A stretch of 64,000 bases of DNA from assembly GCA_034401135.1 (NCBI GenBank), contig JAWZSP010000007.1, positions 682,001 to 746,000 on the forward strand, read 5' to 3'. Shown here in pieces: positions 56,547-64,000 of this stretch. A program made the position numbers and the translations under genes. Under the pieces are notes generated by a model. It did no database searches and had not been told where the DNA came from. It saw only the letters and a list, made by a program, of their open reading frames with translations. The DNA comes from Volutella citrinella (lineage: Eukaryota; Ascomycota; Sordariomycetes; Hypocreales; Nectriaceae). The first letter of the stretch is position 1, and each line of letters starts with the position of its first letter.

Positions 56547-58308
56547 TCACTCCCCCGAGCCGTAGCTCTTTACGCGGCTGAAGAAGAAGGGCTTATCGTT
56601 CTTGAGTCCAAACTCGCCCCAGTCGTCGGTCAATTTATTGTAGTTGTAGAAGCCCCGCCAAGCAAGCTTATTGTTACGGCCTCCCTTACCGGCGCTTCGC
56701 ATAGACAGGTCCAGGCGGTAGATGTACTTGGGGCTCACGCCCTCCGTCTCGATGAAGATGTCGCCCTCGGCGTCTCGGGCTACGGCCGTCGACGCGGAGG
56801 CCGAGGCCGAGGTGACAACGCCGTCATCGCGACGGTCCGTGATTGAGGAGAGGCGCCACCGGCCACGTAGGGCGAGAGCCATGACGGCAGAAGGGAGGTG
56901 TGGGTGCGCAGCGCCCCGGTGAGTTTCGAGCTCGTCACGGGTAAGATGGTGGACCACGTCCCCAGGCTCGTTGGTTGACAGGAGGCTGATGAGGGTGCCG
57001 TCGCGGAAGAAGCGCAGGTAACGATAGTAAGTAACGATGTGGACGGGGGCGCCACCCCAAGTGGCCTGGTTCGTCGAGGCCTGTCCGGTACGGATGTAGT
57101 TAACAGTACTGATGTAGCAGCCGTTGAAGCGGATGCGCGGGCGGTTGCGGAAGTGAGCTTTCCATGTCGGGTAGACTGCGGGCGTGAGCGAAGTTGTCAC
57201 GGCAAGTTGCTCGGCACGGAGCCGTTCGGCGACTTCGTTGGGTCTAATGACGACTCCCTCCACAATCTCAGGGCCTTCCTCCTCCTCCTCGTCGGCAAGG
57301 GCATCCCATTCGACGCCCTTTCGGAACTGGTAGACCATGCCAGCAAAGCCAACCTTATCGCCGACGGTAACTTGCTGCCAAATCCTCTGCTCGGTGGCGA
57401 CGAGGTAGGCAAGGCGCTTACAGACGCACGAAAGACGGGCGAAATCAGCCACATCCTCGACAGCCACGTCACGGAGGATGTGGACAAGAATCTCATCTGG
57501 GAGATCGGCCATAGGGCTGGGAGGAGCTGGCGCACCCTCGACTTCCGGGGGCGCCGGCTCGATCTTGAGCTGGGCGAAGCTGGCGATGAGCTCGTTGAAG
57601 GGGAGGGGCCTGGCCTCGTCGGCGGGAGGCCCATCACCGGCTATCTGCGGTAGTGTGGTGGGCTGGGAAGAGACAGCAGCTGTAGATGGAACAGGGTGCG
57701 TTGATGAGTTGGGCTTGGGAGCGTGCTTAGCGAAGTGCTTCTCCCGATATCGTCGATCCACGCCGCTGTCGAGCTGTCGATGCGGTCAGTCATAGGGAAT
57801 CATCTCTCTCGGAGACGAGACAACCACAAACCCTATAGGCCCTGCGATAAAGCTTTAGGGAATCGCCCATGTTCCCAGAAGCCTCTTTGGCCATGGCCTC
57901 CTCATAGTGGTCGAGGGCAGACACCAGCTTATTCTCAGGACCAGAGCTTCCGCGGCGCTTGCTGCTCGATGCCGGTGCCGGTTCATCATAAGCACGGCCT
58001 TGAAGATAATCGTCATCGATATCCTCGGCGACAGGCGCTGGGTTACCTGCGGCTGGCTGTCGCGGGGCTCCACGGCGTCTCAATGTGTGAGATGGTGAGG
58101 TGGGGGCCAGGCGCGGGGGTTCGCTGGGCCGCGGAAGCTGCTGCTGCTGCTGCTGCTGCTGTTGGCTTTGCTGCTGCGGCGCGTCATGATGCTCATGATC
58201 GGTCCTGCTTCGGAGATCTGATATCCATTGCTGGCGGAAGGACTCGAGGGCGGAGTCTAATTCATCACCAGCCTTGGCGTCTGGTGGCGATGAGGGTGAG
58301 GATGCCAT
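56547..58308 (-). CDS. F-box protein of the Hrt3/Pof7 (FBXO9-like) type
   Basis: Exons 58308-57832 and 57773-56547 (58-nt intron) give 567 aa. The N-part has a polyQ run and then a TPR-like helix pair (VSALDHYEEAMAKEASGNMGDSLKLYRRAYR-LDSGVDRRYREKHF in two stretches across the splice), followed by the F-box (MADLPDEILVHILRDVAVEDVADFARLSCVCKRLAYL, here in two motifs) and the Hrt3-specific C-terminal region with FNGCYISTVNYIRTG, YYRYLRFFRDG and KLAWRGFYNYN. It is a substrate receptor of an SCF ubiquitin ligase; yeast Hrt3 and fission yeast Pof7 are relatives. Start at 58308 chosen because the longer ORF only adds low-complexity residues. Confidence 0.9.
58138..58175 (-). repeat. CAG repeat encoding polyglutamine in the F-box protein
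   Basis: CTG repeat on the plus strand reads as CAG codons (Gln run) in the first exon of the Hrt3-type gene. Confidence 0.8.
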
Positions 58309-58909
58309 AGTGGTGCTTGATCTTGGGTGGTTGAGATGCTGGGGAGAGGGGCACTGTATATCCGCTATGTCCGAACTAAGCGATTGGGTGCATCTGTGGC
58401 GACTCAACGGAGAATTCAAGGCTAGGATGGGTTTATCAATAACAGTCTAGGTGCTGGGTTCTAGGATGAGGTAGGACGATGCGAGGTGAGGCGACGTTGA
58501 GTCAGATGGCGAGAGCTGGACGCCCAGGCGCTGGCTGAGGGACGCAACGATTGGTGATGATACAATCCAGCACTAAGGGTGGCCAACGATAACGAATAAT
58601 GGGATTGGTGCAGGTGCTCTTCCCCCCCCGCGCCCGCCACCGGCACAGTCATCACGGCCTAGTCCACACCCTTATTACCAGACCTGCAGTCTGCTAGTGC
58701 ATGAGCATCACCGGGGCGAGTGTTCAATCGGGGCGGGGTTGCAGTGCATACCCTGGAACATGATTTAATTGAGCCTCAGGCGCTGATCGCTAGCAACGGA
58801 ACTGGGGAGGCTTCGTTTACCACCTATAGGACAGTGCAGCACGTCATGGCCCAACTCAAGATCTTGTCATTCTACGATATGAGTTGAGCTATATCCGTTT
58901 CTCCACCCT
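58309..58909. other. Intergenic, 601 bp
   Basis: Promoter of the Hrt3-type gene and 3' flank of the next gene, both minus. No further element seen. Confidence 0.4.
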
Positions 58910-59587
58910 TTAGGCAAAGAATTGGATACGCACAACAGGCACTTCGTCTACATCGTCCTCGTCCTCGTCCTCGTCCTCCGCCCCCGGAGGCTCATCAGCT
59001 GCGTATAAACTGACACTTTCAGGCCAACAGACTCGATACAAACATTCCGGGGCCCAGTTCTGTGTTTCCAAATTTTGGATAGTGTCGTATAGGTCGCCCA
59101 TCCTCAGGCCGAGCCCAATGGTTTCCCGCGACCCGTGGTCTTTGTTCTGCCTGCGTTTTACAGTGCCATCTACCCTGCCTTCAATGACCACATTCACATC
59201 CAGAGGAGGCGGCTGTGATACGAGCATCCTACGCCAGCTCGAATCATTGTACTGAGACGATGCCTCGGGGAGCCCGTCGTCCCAGGGCTGGCCGAGTTTC
59301 CCATCGACGCGCAACTGCAGGATATGGTGTCGGTCAACCGGAAAGAACCTCCTTCCAAGCCTCTCCGAGAGCATTTTGTTGACCGTGGTTGGGCCAACCC
59401 CGAACTCGCCAGGAGCTGGGCGAAAGAACAGCTGCTGCTGGAGCTTGGGCGATTTGGATATGCATTCATGCCACCATCTGCTCACGCGGTTGCCAGCAAC
59501 CAGCAGGGTCTGGTTGTCAACGTGCCCGAGAATCATTTCGAGCAGTTCCGGGCATTGGAGTACGTCTTGCATGGCAGGTTGTTCCAT
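58910..59587 (-). CDS. F-box domain protein with acidic C-terminal tail
   Basis: Intronless frame; start taken at 59587 (MEQPAMQDVLQCPELLEM), giving 225 aa, because it opens directly with the F-box. The ORF continues to an upstream ATG at 59767, which would add 60 residues. F-box: CPELLEMILGHVDNQTLL and RVSRWWHECISKSPKLQQQLFFRP, the form common in short fungal F-box proteins of unknown substrate. The middle part carries a WRRMLVSQPPPLDV segment also typical of these proteins. The C-terminus has an (Asp-Glu) repeat from a GTCCTC hexamer array on the plus strand at 58953-58978. Presumed SCF component; target unknown. Confidence 0.75.
   Translation of the reverse strand: MEQPAMQDVLQCPELLEMILGHVDNQTLLVAGNRVSRWWHECISKSPKLQQQLFFRPAPGEFGVGPTTVNKMLSERLGRRFFPVDRHHILQLRVDGKLGQPWDDGLPEASSQYNDSSWRRMLVSQPPPLDVNVVIEGRVDGTVKRRQNKDHGSRETIGLGLRMGDLYDTIQNLETQNWAPECLYRVCWPESVSLYAADEPPGAEDEDEDEDDVDEVPVVRIQFFA
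58953..58978 (-). repeat. Hexamer array encoding an acidic Glu-Asp run
   Basis: Plus-strand GTCCTC units read as alternating Glu/Asp in the F-box protein C-terminus. Simple-sequence repeat, likely variable. Confidence 0.7.
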
Positions 59588-61445
59588 TGTTCGAGCGTGA
59601 GGTTTTGAAAAGTTCAAGAATCTGACCGTTTGGGCAGCCAAAGAAGTGATAAATTTCAGGGCGCTCATTGCAACAAAGTATTGGATGTTTCGTAGGCTGC
59701 ACATTGAACCGCGTGCGGCCACAACGAAGTGACTGGCAAATAACCATTGCCTGGCTGGCCTGGGCATGCATCATCACCAGCACATATGGCTGGATCAGAC
59801 CTAAGCGCGACAGCAGGACCCAACCGTGATCTTGGCCTTGTCTCATCACAAACCCACGGCTTCCTCATCACAGCACAATTACATCATCTTAAAGGGCATC
59901 GAGCTGGGGAATCTCTCCGCCATTGTAGCTGTCAAGCAGTTGGAATCGCTCTGATCTAGCGCGCATCAGCCTCGTCTTCTCGTTCATGACTACGACGGGC
60001 GAGTCGCGAGTCGCAAGCTTGAAGTTACGCAAGATGGGCGTTTCTCATCGGCATTGACGTGGTTTTATTTTGCCTGCATTTGTTGCACCGCCTGCGGTTG
60101 CACATTTTGAATCGCTGTGTCGTGGTTCGGACCCGTATCGCGGCCGACTTATAACGCTCACGGCCCCTCCAAGCTTGTTGCAATAAATTGGGATTCGTCC
60201 TACCACGTCGCGCGGGAGGCACTGCAAACAGCATAGTTCCTCCCTAACGCCTTCCTACGTCTGTGAGTAATGCTGTGTTCTCATTTCCTTATTATGATAC
60301 GTCTGTCTCTGAGAGGAGCCATGGTATTGAACAAACGCCACAACAGGCCAAAGAGGGGGGCTTTTGGGCCAACGCACGAATAAATTCCTCAAATACACAT
60401 GTCCGAGCCGGAGAGCGCGCGTGACATAACCGCAGTGGGCTGAAACGATGGGCGGTGTGGTACGCGCACAACACAGGCTGTACTGTAAGCATCAGATACG
60501 TAAGTACAGCAGTACACCGCGTATGACTCTGTCGATGGGTCGATTGCCACGGAATCCTTATCAGATCAAAATCTTCCCATGTGCAGCCAGGTGTGACCAA
60601 TAGGCAGGCAGAGTCGATAGGCTCCTGCAGCGGAAAGCCGCGGCTCTTGCAGCTTCGGGCGGGTTGGAGCTTCCATTGGTCTCCACCTGCATCCACTGAT
60701 GAGTGAATCACACCCGCTAATCGCCCACTGGAATTCCTCCCGCGCGGGGGCCGCCCTCAGTGACTACGGCGCATGTCGTTAGTGGGCGCAGGAAGGTGCA
60801 CACTGGATGGGGGCGGAATGCCCAGAGCCACAGGTACGCGCTTCCCAACCGGGACTAGCGCGCCTGGGCGATACCTTGCCCCCGACGCTCCGGCCGCGAA
60901 CCCGGAAGGCCGGGCGATGTCGCAAGAAAAAAAATTGGCCACGAGATATCAGACGGCCGAGGTGAGACGAGACAGAGAGCATTGGGGTCGATTGGAATCC
61001 GTTGCCAGGGTATCTCATTTCATCCGCTGTCGTCATCCAGTGCGAATCAGTGGGCTTGTCTCCAGGCGGTTGTGGCCGATCGGACATTGTTGGTGCCATC
61101 GGAGCCTGCGCTGGAGCTTTTGAACGACATTGCCACCCGCCCATCGGCAACGCTAACCACCACCACAGGCCACGGCTCAATTTTGTTTTGGCGGCGCGCC
61201 CTGCCGTCGGCTCTCAGCGTCATCGCCGACGACTAATTCTCGACTATCAGATCGCCGGGTTCAAGCGTTCTCGCTCCACATCCACACCATCCACAACCGT
61301 CCGCCTGCATTTCGCCTCCACTTCCAGTTCTGCCTCAACTGCCCATCCTCCTCAACCACTGCCACCATCGTCTGGAGAATGCTCTGAGCTCTGAGCGTGC
61401 GCCATCTCTCCCCTCTCAACACCAAGCCCGGCTGGGCATACAACC
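59588..61445. other. Divergent intergenic region, 1.86 kb
   Basis: Between the F-box gene (minus) and the mitochondrial carrier (plus). Only short ORFs. A cluster of TGTACTG/CAGTACA inverted half-sites lies near 60478-60515. The last 250 bp is C/T-rich, like a leader. No gene supported. Confidence 0.45.
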
Positions 61446-62836
61446 ATGAGTAACGTGCTGGGCCGAGACGGCCAAAATCCCCTCGCTGCCAACGATGAGT
61501 ACGCCATCGCAACCATGATCGATACCGAGCCTCAGACTGCAAACGGCGGTCCCAGGAGCCCTCGCGACGAAGCCCTGGTCGAGATCACGGCCCCTCAGAA
61601 GATGATGTCGGCCATGTCTGGCAGTCTCGTCACATCCCTACTCGGTGAGCCATGATCCTCCCCCAGCTCTTCGCGGCCAAGCCTAACACTGCGTCTCCAG
61701 TCACACCCCTCGATGTCGTACGAGTCCGCCTACAATCCCAGACGGTTACCCCTCGCCCCGCTGTCGACTTCACCAAGCTCGCCCTCACGACGACCTCCCT
61801 GACTCCCGCCCAGACCGCCGAGCTGGGCGTCACCTCTTGCTGCCGCGAAGTCTTCTTCGCTGGTGGCACGGCCGACTTCTGCCTTGCCGCCCCACGCATC
61901 GAGGGCCTCGCTCCCCCGCCCGCACCCGCCGAGTGTGCCGTCGAGGAGGTCCAGCGCCGAACATTTAGCTCCACGATCGATGGCCTCCGAAAGATTGCCA
62001 GGAATGAGGGCGTCACAACTCTATGGCGCGGTCTCTCGCCCACCCTCGTCATGGCGATCCCCGCCAACATCATCTACTTTACCGGCTACGACTGGCTGCG
62101 ATATAACCACAAGAGCCCCTTTGCGCGCTTGTCCGACGCCTCCGCACCTCTAACCGCCGGCTCTGTTGCTCGCGTCCTGGCCGCCACCGCTGTCGGCCCC
62201 ATTGAGCTGGTACGAACTCGGATGATGGCGGTGTCCAGTACTGCGAAATCGAATCATTTGATGGAGGCCTTCAGTGGCGTACGGGAAATGGTTGCCGCAC
62301 AGGGATATACCTCGCTGTGGAGGGGACTTACCCTGACGCTCTGGAGAGACGTTCCATTCTCAGGGCTTTATTGGTTTGGCTACGAGACTGTGCGAGCGCG
62401 TCTCACGGATTTCCGAGAGCGACGGCAAGGGCACACACTAGAGAGCGGCGATGACCTCTCCGAGGCTCGAAGGCGATCGCAAGGCCACGAGAACCACACC
62501 GAGACGCTCGTGGACAGCTTCATCGCTGGTGCAACGTCTGGGGCCATCGCATCTGTGGTCACGACACCTTTTGACGTCGGCAAGACTAGGACGCAGGTCC
62601 TGAACGACAGTGCTGCCCGAGCCGGGGGTGCAGCTGCCGTGGAGCGGAATATGGTTCGGCTGTTATGGCACATCTTCCACACCGAAGGCGCCGCAGGCCT
62701 CTGGAAGGGATGGATCCCACGGACCCTCAAGGTGGCTCCAGCCTGCGCCATCATGATTAGCAGCTACGAGGTGGGCAAGCGAGCGTTCAGGGGCGTCAAC
62801 GAACGAGCCCTTCAGAAGCAACAGGACGGCCTTTGA
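61446..62836 (+). CDS. Mitochondrial carrier, Mtm1/SLC25A39-40 type
   Basis: Exons 61446-61644 and 61701-62836 (56-nt intron) give 444 aa. Three carrier repeats with signature motifs: VTPLDVVRVRLQSQ (restored by splicing), GPIELVRTRMM and TTPFDVGKTRTQV. WRGLSPTL, LWRGLTLTLWRDVPFSGLYW and LWKGWIPRTLKVAPACAIM mark the ends of the even helices. The insertion after TM1 with TSCCREVFFAGGTADFC (Cys-rich loop) is characteristic of the Mtm1/SLC25A39/40 group. These inner-membrane carriers support manganese handling of Sod2 and iron-sulfur metabolism, and the mammalian members import glutathione into mitochondria. The 65-residue N-terminal extension is normal for fungi. Confidence 0.9.
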
Positions 62837-63622
62837 GAGCTCTACAGGGGCAAAAGAAGGAGAAGAAAACGCAAGCTGAAATAAAAAAAGAAGGAGAGAA
62901 AAGATCGGCGAGGCATCTGCATGGAATCTGGCGTTTTTTGGAGTGCAGCCCGAGGAGAGTCGGCGCATAGGGCGACAACCACCCTACTTTTCTCATTTGA
63001 TCTTGGATTTCGGCGGGCGATACGAGCGATTAGACTACCACCCCGAGGCGCACGGTGGTGAATACCTCAGCATAGACTATAGCATAATTGTAAGAGTACA
63101 GAGTGAAGAAACTTGAAACAACCATTCTCGTCCTCTTGTAGTGAATGTTGACAGCGTGAGAGTGACCCATGAGTGAGCCAGGCGCGCCTCAGCTTCGGTT
63201 CAAATGTAATTACAGGTAGTGTGAGGATACATGAAATTCCCGTTGACACAATCCGGGAATCCGTCAACTTTGGTGGTTGTTATAGCCATCCATTGCGGTT
63301 GCCATTGCGTTTGCTGAGCGATGGTGGGGTATTCACTTATCGAGGTTGGATAGAGCCCGTCCACCCGTCGATGATGGAGAGGCACTTTTTGATGTTGGGA
63401 AGACTGAGAGAGAGAGCCAGCCTTGGGAATAAAAACTGTATTCGGGTCAGAAGCACGGGATCTACAGTCGAGAGCGACTAATCAATCCTCCACTGCGCCG
63501 TTTCGTGCTTGGATAGTGCGCCTTCATTGGAGTTGGCCATCTCTCTCTCTCAAAAAGTTTTCTAGACAGTCCACTCCCTCCCCCACTCACTCCCTCACTC
63601 AGTCTCCCAGACCAAGTTCGTC
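62837..63622. other. Intergenic, 786 bp
   Basis: 3' flank of the carrier gene and promoter of the WD40 gene (same strand). A CT-rich leader precedes the WD40 start (63540-63622). No gene seen. Confidence 0.45.
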
Positions 63623-64000
63623 ATGTTCAACCTCGCCAACACAGACGCCCTGAACTTTGGCCGGGACGTCTACGTCCTCGACATCCACCGCACAGCTGCT
63701 GGGCTCGCCGCCGCCGCCTCGGACCAGTCGCTCTCCCTGCTGGACCCGACGAGGCTCGCCCAGGGCCCTCTGCGCCGCCTGCAGACGGACCACGGGAACC
63801 TGACGACGCTGCGTGTCTTTGGTGCTGCCAACTCAGTGGTTTGCACCGCCGGTGAGAACGGCACCGTGGGTGTGTGGGACCTGAGGCAGGGCAGCAAGGT
63901 CGCTCAGTTCCAAGGTGAGTGCGGTTGCGACGCATCGCGTGTAAGTGAGTGAGACTACATTCAAGGGGGCTGACGAGCCTGAGTTACAGCCAGCGAGGCG
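63623..64000 (+). CDS. WD40-repeat protein (WDR89-like), truncated by the window end
   Basis: Exon 1 is 63623-63914 (MFNLANTDALNFGRDVYVLDI..); a 75-nt intron (63915-63989) leads to exon 2 from 63990, which runs off the window. The join gives AQFQASEA. The visible part holds one complete WD-type repeat: HGNLTTLRVFGAANSVVCTAGENGTVGVWDL, a GH-to-WD unit (GVWD) with the usual beta-strand spacing, after an earlier partial unit ending in SLLD. Placement with WDR89-like proteins rests on the short N-terminus and the ASE segment after the first WD; it is tentative. Confidence 0.75.

Overview
The window is from the nuclear genome of a filamentous ascomycete, most likely a Sordariomycete and plausibly Hypocreales. 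This is an inference from four things: short GT-AG introns of about 48-110 nt with CTAAC/CTGAC branch sites, GC-rich coding sequence, monocistronic genes on both strands, and typical Pezizomycotina families (Zn2Cys6 regulators, a HET-domain protein, a full-size PDR-type ABC transporter, a fungal CorA-like protein, small secreted cysteine-rich proteins). I rebuilt exon-intron structures by hand; in every complete multi-exon model the exon lengths sum to a multiple of three. I saw no tRNA, rRNA, CRISPR array or intact transposon.

Layout. 0.2-7.1 kb: a four-span membrane protein, an MFS transporter, a secreted pectinesterase (minus strand) and a thioredoxin-like DUF899 protein whose first intron appears to be GC-AG. 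7.1-10.9 kb: no supported gene. 11-20 kb: two secreted cysteine-rich proteins, a CorA-like membrane protein, a HET-domain protein, a short-chain dehydrogenase (SDR) and a GPI-anchored surface protein. 20.4-24.2 kb: a guanine deaminase-type amidohydrolase divergent from a Zn2Cys6 regulator.

24.2-33.4 kb is the most coherent block: a DUF1479 oxygenase-like protein, an MFS sugar porter, a COG3618-type sugar lactonase, an XlnR/AraR-like Zn2Cys6 regulator and a classical SDR. Together they look like an oxidative sugar (aldose to lactone to aldonate) catabolic cluster with its own regulator. Two intergenic regions of the block share a 9-mer and a 10-mer. The regulator's zinc cluster is split over three exons, one of them a 14-nt microexon.

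33.9-43 kb: a PDR-type ABC transporter divergent from a second Zn2Cys6 regulator, followed by a 2-oxoglutarate/Fe(II) oxygenase, which may be an efflux/detoxification or small-metabolite group. 43.6-48.3 kb: a small Cys-containing protein, a Gup1-type MBOAT protein and a multi-pass membrane protein. 48.3-53.2 kb: a 4.9 kb gap, probably the regulatory region and long leader of the polyQ-containing protein at 53.2-55.7 kb. 56.5-64 kb: an Hrt3/Pof7-type F-box protein, a second F-box protein, an Mtm1/SLC25A39-type mitochondrial carrier and the start of a WD40 protein cut by the window end.
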